Source of the DNA: Paenibacillus typhae
GTDB taxonomy: Bacteria > Bacillota > Bacilli > Paenibacillales > Paenibacillaceae
Length of the DNA: 64,000 bases
Reading direction: 5' to 3'
Assembly (NCBI RefSeq): GCF_900099765.1
Contig: NZ_FNDX01000014.1
Span: 48,283 to 112,282 of the forward strand
Part shown: positions 25,803 to 34,147 of the stretch, piece after piece
How positions within the stretch are numbered: the stretch's first letter is position 1
How the letters are laid out: every line of letters starts with the position of its first letter
Translations under genes and position numbers: made by a program
Notes under the pieces: generated by a model
Database searches by the model: none
Seen by the model: the letters and a program-made list of their open reading frames with translations, nothing else
What the model was told of the DNA's origin: nothing

Positions 25803-27797
25803 TTATTCCTCCAGCGCGATGAGCCGGTATTCATACGGCCCGAGCGTCAGCGGGCCGGCCGGCACAGCCCGGCCCGCCAGAGCATCCTGCCCGCTGCGCG
25901 GCAGGGTAACCCTGCCCCCGAGACCGTCCATGTTCACGACGGTCCACAGCTCGCCGCTGCTGCCGCGCCGCGGGCACACTACCGTGCCCGCGGTGACATC
26001 GCTGCGCAGCGTCACCCCGGCCCGGCCGGCGTAATGCCCGATCAGCGCGCGCAGCAGCTGATCGCCGTCCCCGCCGGCCGGCAAAGAGCCGAGCATGACG
26101 ATGGCCCCCCGGCCATACTGCTGCTCGGTCGCAAAAGCCAGGCCCGGCGTCCGGCCCTCCGTGATCTCGCCGATCACGGAAGCCCCGCCGGGCAGCGGCT
26201 CAAACACCGCGCTCCATAAGGACAGCGGCGCGGACAGGCCAAAGGCCTTCCCGATGCTGCCGGTTCCCTCCATCGGGTAGACGTATTTGGTATGCACGCC
26301 TGCATACCGTTCCAGCTCACCCAGGGCCGCATCGGTATGCAGGGTGTGCTCGGCTGTGCGGCCCCCGCTTAGCGGGCCGGCGATCCAGATGCCGCCGGCT
26401 TCGGCGAACGCCAAGGCTTTTCCCACAAACTCCGGCGACAAATAATGCACAAAAGGAGTGAACAGCAGCTTATAGCCGCTGAGGCTGCCGCCTTCGGGAA
26501 CCAGATCGCGATGGATGCCCATGTCCACAATCCGCTTATAGAAATCGCTCAGCAGAGAGCGGTAATTCAATTTCCGGTGCGGCTCTGTCGCAAGGAAAGC
26601 CTTTGTGCGGTCCGAATAGGTTACCGCAACCTCTGCCTGCACCGGCCGGGTCGCCAGCATATGCGGCTCGATGGCCAGCCGGGCCCGCGAAGCGGCCCGC
26701 ACATTATCGAAGCCGAGCGCAGGTTCGCCCCAGGCACTGAGGATGGAGCTATGGGTCTGCTCGCTGCCTGAGCGCTGCTGCCGCCACAGCCAGTAGCAAA
26801 AAGCGCCTGCGCCCAGCGCATAGGCAGATACGGCTTCTGCAATGAGATAGCCGTCCGGATGCGGCTGTCCGTAGCTCGTAAGAGACCCGGCGTATGCCGG
26901 GCTTGTCTCAAGCAGCCAGAAATCCCGGCCGGGCTTGAAATTGCGCCACAGATCACAGTTCAGCAGATAGGCGTGCCGGTTGGCCTGGGAGGCATAGGTG
27001 TCATATGACGCGAAATCCAGCTCCCGGTATAGCTGCTCATTATCCAGATGAAAAGCAACGCTGCTGTTATGAGTGATTGGAACATCCGAATACCCGCGGA
27101 GAATGCCTGCCTGCTCTGCCGCAAATTCAGCGATTTTTTCCATCTGGAACAGCCGGTACATCGTAACGAGTGAGGAGTTATGCAGGAAGGGGGTTGCCAC
27201 CGGCTGCGGCACCTGATCAAATGCCTGATAGGTATGGCTCCAGACGGCTGTTCCCCAAGCCTCATTCAGCCGGGCAATACTCCCGTAGCGCTGCTCCAGC
27301 CACTTATGCCACAGCACCTTACAGGTATCGCACACGCATTCCGCCACATGGGCTTTGAATTCGTTGTCGAGCTGCCAGGCCACAAGACCGGGCAGCCGGC
27401 CCAGCTCCCGGGCCAGATGTCCGGCTATGATGGCGGCCCGCTGCCGGAAATAAGGGTTGTTCGTGCAGATATGCTGCCGCGACCCGTGGTTCATAACGGC
27501 CCCGTCCGCCCGGACGAACAGCCGCTCGGGATGTCCGTGTGTCAGCCATATAGGCGGCGTTGCAGTGGGAGTACACATAATGGTATCAATGCCGTGATCA
27601 TGCAGCTGGCGGATATGACCGGCAAACGGGCGGACATCGATAACATCCTCCTCCGGCTCCAGCTCTGACCAGATGAACTCGCCCATGCGGACCAGATTGA
27701 TTCCGGTTTCCTTCATGAGCTGAAGATCGGCTTGCCGTTCAGCCTCCCCCCACAGCTCGGGGTACCATGCGGCGCCGTAATACAATTTATGCTTCAC
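25803..27797 (-). CDS. Beta-galactosidase, glycoside hydrolase family 42
   Basis: This 664-residue protein opens with the GH42 sequence KLYYGAAWYPELWGE. The acid/base Glu146 lies in AWQLDNEFKAHV and the nucleophile is in FWLLETSPAYAG. A cysteine cluster (CVCDTC, with Cys111) resembles the GH42 zinc site. It has no signal peptide, so it acts on imported galactosides, typically galacto-oligosaccharides from pectic galactan. TGGAGG before the GTG at 27797 sets the start; the open frame extends upstream, but that extension lacks family sequence. It is divergent from the ABC importer operon at 28039, with a shared intergenic region, suggesting joint regulation. Confidence 0.93.
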   Translation of the reverse strand: MKHKLYYGAAWYPELWGEAERQADLQLMKETGINLVRMGEFIWSELEPEEDVIDVRPFAGHIRQLHDHGIDTIMCTPTATPPIWLTHGHPERLFVRADGAVMNHGSRQHICTNNPYFRQRAAIIAGHLARELGRLPGLVAWQLDNEFKAHVAECVCDTCKVLWHKWLEQRYGSIARLNEAWGTAVWSHTYQAFDQVPQPVATPFLHNSSLVTMYRLFQMEKIAEFAAEQAGILRGYSDVPITHNSSVAFHLDNEQLYRELDFASYDTYASQANRHAYLLNCDLWRNFKPGRDFWLLETSPAYAGSLTSYGQPHPDGYLIAEAVSAYALGAGAFCYWLWRQQRSGSEQTHSSILSAWGEPALGFDNVRAASRARLAIEPHMLATRPVQAEVAVTYSDRTKAFLATEPHRKLNYRSLLSDFYKRIVDMGIHRDLVPEGGSLSGYKLLFTPFVHYLSPEFVGKALAFAEAGGIWIAGPLSGGRTAEHTLHTDAALGELERYAGVHTKYVYPMEGTGSIGKAFGLSAPLSLWSAVFEPLPGGASVIGEITEGRTPGLAFATEQQYGRGAIVMLGSLPAGGDGDQLLRALIGHYAGRAGVTLRSDVTAGTVVCPRRGSSGELWTVVNMDGLGGRVTLPRSGQDALAGRAVPAGPLTLGPYEYRLIALEE

Positions 27798-28038
27798 TAA
27801 GCATACCTCCAGGAGATTATAATGAGGGAATTGATCTTCCGGCATCATAGATGCTGCCTGCCAGGCCGGCAATAGTAAAGTTTTGCCCGCTTTGCACTTT
27901 TTTGAAGCGGATTGTACCGGTGCTGATGCAGGGCAGTCCAAAAAGTCTGATTGCCGGAAAAATCTGCCGCCGACATAATGGGAACCGTAGCCCCCTGAAG
28001 GCAAGCCGGGGCTGCATATTCAATCGGAGGTGAATGTA

Positions 28039-29007
28039 ATGAAGCAAGGAGCGGCAATCGGAACAGCTGAAATACATGCTGCTTCAAATTACCGCAGCAG
28101 ACGGGAGGTCTTCTTTAGACGCCTGAAGCGTGACAAATGGCTCTATATCCTGCTGACCCCGGGACTCCTGTATTTTCTGCTGTTTAAATACGTGCCAATG
28201 TGGGGAGTACTGCTCGCTTTCAAAGATTTTCAGCCTTTCCTGGGCTTCTGGAAAAGCGAATGGGTGGGTTTGGAACATTTCCGCACGTTTTTCCAGAATC
28301 CGGATTTCTTCATGCTGCTGCGCAACACCCTAGTATTGTCTCTGCTTAATCTGGTGTTCTTTTTTCCGGCACCGATTATACTGGCGCTGCTGCTGAATGA
28401 AATCAGGTTGTCCTTCTATAAGCGGACAATCCAGACGCTGATCTATGTGCCCCATTTCATTTCGATGGTTATTGTGGCGAGTATCTCCTATGTATTCCTG
28501 ACAACTCAAGGCGGGGCAGTCAATGAATTCCTGTACACAGTTACAGGAAGCAAAATCGACTTTCTGGCTGATCCGAACTGGTTCAGGCCGCTGATTATCC
28601 TGCAGACGATCTGGAAGGAATGCGGCTGGGGCACCATCATTTTCCTCGCTGCGCTGGCCGGCGTTGATGTGGAGCAATATGAAGCTGCAGTAATGGACGG
28701 GGCGAGCCGCTGGCGGCAGATCTGGCATATCACATTGCCGGCAATCCGCAGCACTATTGTCATTCTGCTGATTCTGCGGATGGGTACCATTCTGGACAAC
28801 GGCTTTGAGCAGATTTATCTGATGATGAATGCGCTTAACCGTGAAGTGGCCGAGGTATTCGACACGTATGTGTACGCACTCGGGATTACCCAGGGGGCAT
28901 TCAGCTACAGTACGGCGGTCGGGCTGTTCAAGTCGGTCATCGGCGTTGTGCTGGTACTCGGCACCAACTGGCTCGCCAAGAAGTTCGGCGAATCAGGACT
29001 TTATTAG
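28039..29007 (+). CDS. ABC transporter permease, LplB-like (carbohydrate uptake 1 family)
   Basis: This 322-residue protein has about six membrane segments (WLYILLTPGLLYFLLFKYVP first) and the EAA-like loop DVEQYEAAVMDGASRWRQIW. It resembles LplB/YtcP-family permeases for oligosaccharides. GGAGGTG lies ahead of ATG 28039; the in-frame GTG at 28030 overlaps the ribosome site. It forms an importer with the next two genes; the cognate ATPase is not in this locus, as is usual for these systems that share an MsmX-like ATPase. Confidence 0.92.
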   Translation: MKQGAAIGTAEIHAASNYRSRREVFFRRLKRDKWLYILLTPGLLYFLLFKYVPMWGVLLAFKDFQPFLGFWKSEWVGLEHFRTFFQNPDFFMLLRNTLVLSLLNLVFFFPAPIILALLLNEIRLSFYKRTIQTLIYVPHFISMVIVASISYVFLTTQGGAVNEFLYTVTGSKIDFLADPNWFRPLIILQTIWKECGWGTIIFLAALAGVDVEQYEAAVMDGASRWRQIWHITLPAIRSTIVILLILRMGTILDNGFEQIYLMMNALNREVAEVFDTYVYALGITQGAFSYSTAVGLFKSVIGVVLVLGTNWLAKKFGESGLY

Positions 29008-29022
29008 AAGGAGGCTGCGTGC

Positions 29023-29910
29023 GTGGTTAAGAAGCAATATCGAAGCGCCGGAGAGGTTACTTTTGACGTATTCAACTATTTAATACTTGGAATTATCGGA
29101 ATCGCGGCCATCCTGCCGTTCCTGTTTGTAGTCGCCGGTTCGTTCGCGACGGAAGCGGAAATTACAAAGCGTGCGGTCTTCCTGATTCCGACAACAATCT
29201 CTTTTGACGCTTACAAATTCATCTTTTCTACAGATACGATTGTCCGAAGCATCGGGGTGTCGTTATATATAACGGTGATCGGAACCCTAGTGAATTTGTT
29301 CTTTACAGTCACCATGGCGTACCCGATGGCCAAACGGTACCTGATGGGCCGCAATCTGTTCCTTAATCTCGTTATTTTCACCATGCTGTTCGGGGGCGGC
29401 ATGATTCCCACTTATCTGGTAATCCGTGACCTCCACCTGCTGGATACCCTGAATGCCTTGATTCTGCCTGGGGCAATCAGCGCCTTCAATCTGATTATCG
29501 TTAAAAACTTCTTCCAGGAGATTCCGGTCGAAATGGAGGAGGCGGCGCGGATTGACGGCTGCAGCGAGCTGGGTCTGCTATGGAAAATCGTACTGCCGCT
29601 CTCGAAGCCGGTGCTTGCGACCTTTACTCTTTTTTATGCCGTCGGACACTGGAACAACTTCTTCTCTGCGCTGTTATATATCAATGATCCGTCCAAGTGG
29701 CCGCTGCAGGTCATGCTGCGCCAGATCGTTATGCTGTCCCAGTCGGCAGCCGGCGATCTCAGCTCCATGGACCCGAATTTTGTACAGCCGCCGGAGCAGT
29801 CGATCAAAATGGCAGTTATCGTGGTCGGTACACTTCCGATTATGTGCGTCTATCCGTTTCTGCAAAAACACTTCGCCAAAGGGGTGATGCTCGGTTCGGT
29901 TAAAGGCTAA
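29023..29910 (+). CDS. ABC transporter permease, LplC-like
   Basis: This 295-residue protein is the partner permease, with the EAA-like loop VEMEEAARIDGCSELGLLWK and about six membrane segments. It starts with GTG at 29023 after AAGGAGG, 15 bp behind the first permease gene, and ends VMLGSVKG, typical of the LplC/YtcP group. It should form a heterodimeric channel for an oligosaccharide. Confidence 0.92.
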   Translation: MVKKQYRSAGEVTFDVFNYLILGIIGIAAILPFLFVVAGSFATEAEITKRAVFLIPTTISFDAYKFIFSTDTIVRSIGVSLYITVIGTLVNLFFTVTMAYPMAKRYLMGRNLFLNLVIFTMLFGGGMIPTYLVIRDLHLLDTLNALILPGAISAFNLIIVKNFFQEIPVEMEEAARIDGCSELGLLWKIVLPLSKPVLATFTLFYAVGHWNNFFSALLYINDPSKWPLQVMLRQIVMLSQSAAGDLSSMDPNFVQPPEQSIKMAVIVVGTLPIMCVYPFLQKHFAKGVMLGSVKG

Positions 29911-29952
29911 AAAGGTAAACATGTTATGCTAACAAATAAAGGGAGGCCAATC

Positions 29953-31590
29953 ATGAAAAATCAAAGTTCAAAAGGAAAGAGTTCCATTAAATTCAAAAAG
30001 CGGTTGTTTACACTACTGTCAACAATTATGATTGTAAGTGTGATGTCAGGCTGCGGAAGCAACGGCGGAAACAATAATGCAGCAGGAACAAACGGGGCTG
30101 CAGGCAGTGAAGGAACAGCCAAGCCTGAAACAACAACGGGAGCAGAAGCAGAGAAACCGCTGGATCTGACGCTGATGCTGCCGATTTTTAAAACGAATTA
30201 TCCGAAGGATGACAGCCCGGTTGCGGCCAAGCTGGAGGAGCTGACGGGTACGAACATCCATTTTGAATGGGTGCCAAATGCTTCGTATACCGATAAATTT
30301 AACATTACGCTTGCTTCAGGCAAGCTCCCCGATATTATTTATGTAGGCGATGTCAAGGCTTCAAGCTTTGTAAATGCAGCAAGATCGGGCGCTTTCTGGG
30401 AAGTTGGACCTTACCTCAAGGATTATCCTAACCTGAGCAAGGCCGACCCGGTTATTTTGAACAACTCGGCCATTGACGGCAAAAACTACGGGATTTACAG
30501 AGGCCGGGCGCTGGGCCGCAACGGTGTCGTATTCCGCAAAGACTGGCTGGAGAAGCTGGGGCTTGCGAATCCGCAGACCGTGGATGAATTCTACAATATG
30601 CTGAAAGCGTTTAAAGAGCAGGATCCGGACGGCAACGGCAAGGATGACACCTACGGCATGGTAATGGTGAAGTGGACAGGCGGCTGGGCCAGCGGCTTCG
30701 ATACGATCAAGCTGTGGTTCGGTTCCCCGAACAGATGGGGTGTGCAGGATGGCAAGCTCGTTCCTGAGCATGAATATCCTGAATATTTGGAAGCGCTTGA
30801 ATTTATGAAAAAGCTGTACGACGAGAAGCTGATTAACTCCGACTTCGCGGTTATGGACAGCTCCAAATGGAATGATCCGGTTGTGAACAACCAGGCCGGC
30901 GTTATTGTCGATGTAGTGGACACTGCGGCCCGTATTGACGACAAGATCCATGCTGCACTCCAAAAAGAAGGCAAAGACGAGCCTGACCGTCACTACATGG
31001 ATGTCATGGGCGGCGTTACAGGGGCGGACGGACAGCTCCATACACTCCCTACCTCCGGATTCTCCGGTATGCTGGCTATTCCGAAATCCTCCGTCAAAAC
31101 AGAGGATGAGCTGAAGCGTGTACTGGCCTTCCTGGATCAGGTGAACGACGGAGATCTGCAGACGCTGCTGGGATACGGGCTTGAGGGTGTCCATTACAAC
31201 CTGGTAGATGGATTCGTTGAACGTTCAGCTGACACCGTCCTGCTCGAATCCGAAGTGGAAGGGCTTAACCAGATGATCCCTTATATTCCTGACGAGAATG
31301 CAAAGGACGCGAAGCAGATTAAACAGACCCCGCTGCGGGATAAACAAACCAAGGTGCAGGAAGAAAATAAAGCAACCATTGTTGTCAATCCGGCTGAAGC
31401 GCTGATCTCTACCGTATATACGCAAAAAGGCTCACAGCTTGATAATGTCATCAACGATGCGCGCATCAAGTATATTGTCGGACAAATTGACGAGGCCGGC
31501 CTGAAGGCAGCCTTTGATGTATGGCGGAAGACGGGCGGGGACGATCTGGTAAAAGAAATGAACGAATTGTACGCAAAGACGGCTAAATAG
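29953..31590 (+). CDS. Extracellular oligosaccharide-binding lipoprotein, LplA-like
   Basis: This 545-residue protein has a lipoprotein signal (VSVMSGC lipobox), a low-complexity Asn/Gly/Ala linker and a large solute-binding domain (LDLTLMLPIFKTNYPKDDSP, WLEKLGLANPQTVDEFYNML). Its length and sequence place it with the LplA/YtcQ group. ATG 29953 follows AAGGGAGG; an upstream in-frame ATG at 29926 lacks a good site. It supplies substrate to the two permeases before it. The ligand is probably a plant polysaccharide fragment, judged from the enzymes downstream. Confidence 0.92.
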   Translation: MKNQSSKGKSSIKFKKRLFTLLSTIMIVSVMSGCGSNGGNNNAAGTNGAAGSEGTAKPETTTGAEAEKPLDLTLMLPIFKTNYPKDDSPVAAKLEELTGTNIHFEWVPNASYTDKFNITLASGKLPDIIYVGDVKASSFVNAARSGAFWEVGPYLKDYPNLSKADPVILNNSAIDGKNYGIYRGRALGRNGVVFRKDWLEKLGLANPQTVDEFYNMLKAFKEQDPDGNGKDDTYGMVMVKWTGGWASGFDTIKLWFGSPNRWGVQDGKLVPEHEYPEYLEALEFMKKLYDEKLINSDFAVMDSSKWNDPVVNNQAGVIVDVVDTAARIDDKIHAALQKEGKDEPDRHYMDVMGGVTGADGQLHTLPTSGFSGMLAIPKSSVKTEDELKRVLAFLDQVNDGDLQTLLGYGLEGVHYNLVDGFVERSADTVLLESEVEGLNQMIPYIPDENAKDAKQIKQTPLRDKQTKVQEENKATIVVNPAEALISTVYTQKGSQLDNVINDARIKYIVGQIDEAGLKAAFDVWRKTGGDDLVKEMNELYAKTAK

Positions 31591-31682
31591 CGTCCGGCCG
31601 CGCTCCATGCACCGGCTGGAAGTAGCCTCATTAACGCCGCAAGGCTGCAATGCCAAACTATGAATTCGGCTGGTGAATACAC

Positions 31683-34055
31683 ATGGAGAATACAACAACA
31701 GCAGTGAAACGCAAAGGCTACAAACGGATATGGGCGGGCCGTACAGGCCGGTATTACCGCAATAATCTGATTATTGTGCTGATCGTCTCGTCCATTCCCG
31801 GCCTGATTATAGGATTGCTTGTGTATTGGATGGCTGGCGGAAGCCTGGAGGAGGAGCTGCTCGAAATGCATAACCGGCAGATCGAGCAGCGTGCCGCCAA
31901 TATTGATGACCAGCTGTCCAATCTGGAGCTGATGCTGGCCCACTGGGCTTTTGATCCGAAATTCGACTACAGCCTGAAGAATATGGACTTTACCATGAAC
32001 CACGAGCGGGCCTGGGATATCACCAAGACGCTGGTGGTCATGCAGGGCTCCAATTCCATGGCACGGCAGGTGGAGCTCTATCTGTCCGGAGACCGTCCCG
32101 TGCTGTTTAACACAGAGTACGGTACGGTTACTTCCAGCGAAGCTGCCGTTTACGAAAAGCTGATGAAGACCGAGCAAAGCACCTACTGGACGGAGCCGGC
32201 TTTTGATACGGCCAAGCCTCAGCAAAAAGAGCTGACTCTTGTGCATCATATTCCCGGCGGCAGCCTTGAGCCGTTCGGGGTATTGCTGCTGCGGATGGAT
32301 ACGCAGAGGGTCTCGGATATGCTGCGGACCATGACCCCGTATAACAGCGGAGAGGTGTATATGCTGCAAAAATCAGGGGGCCTGTTCATCTCCGGGAGCG
32401 GTACTGGCGGTGCCGCCGCGCCATTTGTCAACTCGCTGCAGGCGGCTATTGAAGCAAGGGGCAGCGGAAACAGCACATCATTCCTGTATGACTGGGACGG
32501 GGTCACCTATGCGGTGACTTACGGCGATTTTTCCCGGATTGCCAGTGAATGGATGTATGTATCGGCTTCGCCTATTTCCAGTATAACCTCTCCCGTGGTG
32601 GAGCTTTCCCGGACCATTATTATGGTCAGCCTGAGCGCTCTGCTGCTCGCAGCTGTCCTGTCGTGGATCGCTTCCCGCAAAATCTATTCCCCCTTCCGCC
32701 GCCTGCTGCAGACGCTGCTCCCTGAGCATGATGTCTGTGAAGGCCGGGAGGATGAGATGACGCTGATCGAGCGGCACTGGCAGAATCTGCACGGTCAGCA
32801 GAATGCCCTGCAATATACCCTGTCGGAGCAGCTGCCGCATGTGCAGCGCAGCTTTCTCCACCAGCTGTTCCAAGGCTACTTATATGGATTTTCTGAGCAG
32901 GAGCTGCAGAGCCGGATGAAGCAATATAAATGGGATGTGGAGAACTGCGTCTTTGTGGTGCTGTACATTCAGCTTACCGGCATATCCAGCCTGGAGGGCA
33001 AGTTCCGCAGCGGCGACGAGAGTCTGGTGTCCTTTGCGGCGGTGAACATTATCGGGGAACTGGCGGCTGAGCGTTTCGAGCGCGCCGAGACCGTTAATCT
33101 GCACAATCTTACAGCAGGCATTCTGCTGATTGGACCGGGAGGCGCTCCGGAGACGGCAAGGGTGCAGGCGTTCGGGGAAGAGCTGGCGGCCACGATCAAC
33201 CGGATGCTTAAGCTGCAGGCTACCGTAGCCTACAGTGCGCCGATCGACAGCATCTCCGCGATTCCCCGGTCCTTTGAAGCAGCCAAGCAGGCAGCCAGCC
33301 ACCGCAGATACGGGGGCGGCAACCAGGTGGTCAGCCTGGAGCAACTGGAGCGGGAAGGAGAGGGCACCCATATGCCGCAGTATTCGTTCACTCTGGAACG
33401 CGGACTGATTCAGGCGCTGCGCACCGGCGAGGCGGAGGAGGCAGACCGGCTGCTGGAGGAATTCCTCGCCACGCTGTCCGCTGACGGCGCCAAGGTCATT
33501 GATGTGCAGCAGGGCATGCTGCATCTGCTCGGTGCAGTACAGCATGCGGTGCTGGAAGCAGGGATTGCGCCGAACCAGCTGTTCAAAGGCAGGAACCTTT
33601 ATGCCGGCCTGTCACAGATCCATGAGCCGGGCATGATCCTGCCCTGGTTCCGCAATCACGTGGTCTCGCCTTTCCTGAAGGAGCTGTCCGAGCGTTCCGA
33701 CGCCGGAATCCGGCGGACGATTGACCAGGCTATGCTGTACATTCAGGAGCATTATATGGACAATATCTCACTGGACAGCTGTGCGGATTATACGGGCACC
33801 AGCCCGTTCCTGCTCAGCAAATCCTTCAAGCGGGTTACCGGGCAGAATTTTATCGATTATTTAACCGGGATCAGAATTGAAAAAGCGAAGGAGCTGCTGC
33901 GCGACACAGATCTCAAAATGAACGATGTTGCGCTGCAGGTCGGCTATCAGCAGAGCTATTTTAACCGGATATTCAAAAAACAGGAGGACATCACACCGAC
34001 ACGCTACCGTGAGCTTAGCCGGCATGAAGGGGAGAAGGATGCGGGAACCCGGTAA
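31683..34055 (+). CDS. Membrane-bound AraC-family regulator (YesN/YtdP-like)
   Basis: This 790-residue protein has a transmembrane helix near residues 22-46 (LIIVLIVSSIPGLIIGLLVYW), an extracytoplasmic region of about 270 residues, a second helix (IIMVSLSALLLAAVLSWIAS) and a long cytoplasmic part ending in an AraC DNA-binding domain (SLDSCADYTGTSPFLLSKSF and the second helix-turn-helix MNDVALQVGYQQSYFNRIFK). Regulators of this architecture sit beside Lpl-type importers and control them in response to extracellular sugars. The ribosome site is weak (GGTG), and the start is the first ATG after a 92-bp gap. It probably controls this locus. Confidence 0.9.
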   Translation: MENTTTAVKRKGYKRIWAGRTGRYYRNNLIIVLIVSSIPGLIIGLLVYWMAGGSLEEELLEMHNRQIEQRAANIDDQLSNLELMLAHWAFDPKFDYSLKNMDFTMNHERAWDITKTLVVMQGSNSMARQVELYLSGDRPVLFNTEYGTVTSSEAAVYEKLMKTEQSTYWTEPAFDTAKPQQKELTLVHHIPGGSLEPFGVLLLRMDTQRVSDMLRTMTPYNSGEVYMLQKSGGLFISGSGTGGAAAPFVNSLQAAIEARGSGNSTSFLYDWDGVTYAVTYGDFSRIASEWMYVSASPISSITSPVVELSRTIIMVSLSALLLAAVLSWIASRKIYSPFRRLLQTLLPEHDVCEGREDEMTLIERHWQNLHGQQNALQYTLSEQLPHVQRSFLHQLFQGYLYGFSEQELQSRMKQYKWDVENCVFVVLYIQLTGISSLEGKFRSGDESLVSFAAVNIIGELAAERFERAETVNLHNLTAGILLIGPGGAPETARVQAFGEELAATINRMLKLQATVAYSAPIDSISAIPRSFEAAKQAASHRRYGGGNQVVSLEQLEREGEGTHMPQYSFTLERGLIQALRTGEAEEADRLLEEFLATLSADGAKVIDVQQGMLHLLGAVQHAVLEAGIAPNQLFKGRNLYAGLSQIHEPGMILPWFRNHVVSPFLKELSERSDAGIRRTIDQAMLYIQEHYMDNISLDSCADYTGTSPFLLSKSFKRVTGQNFIDYLTGIRIEKAKELLRDTDLKMNDVALQVGYQQSYFNRIFKKQEDITPTRYRELSRHEGEKDAGTR

Positions 34056-34147
34056 GGGCGGGCATGGGATGCCGGAACGTGCCTGAAGGCCGCCTTCCTG
34101 CGCCCGTACCGCCCGCTGTGTGATGCGCCCAAAAGGAGATGACAGCT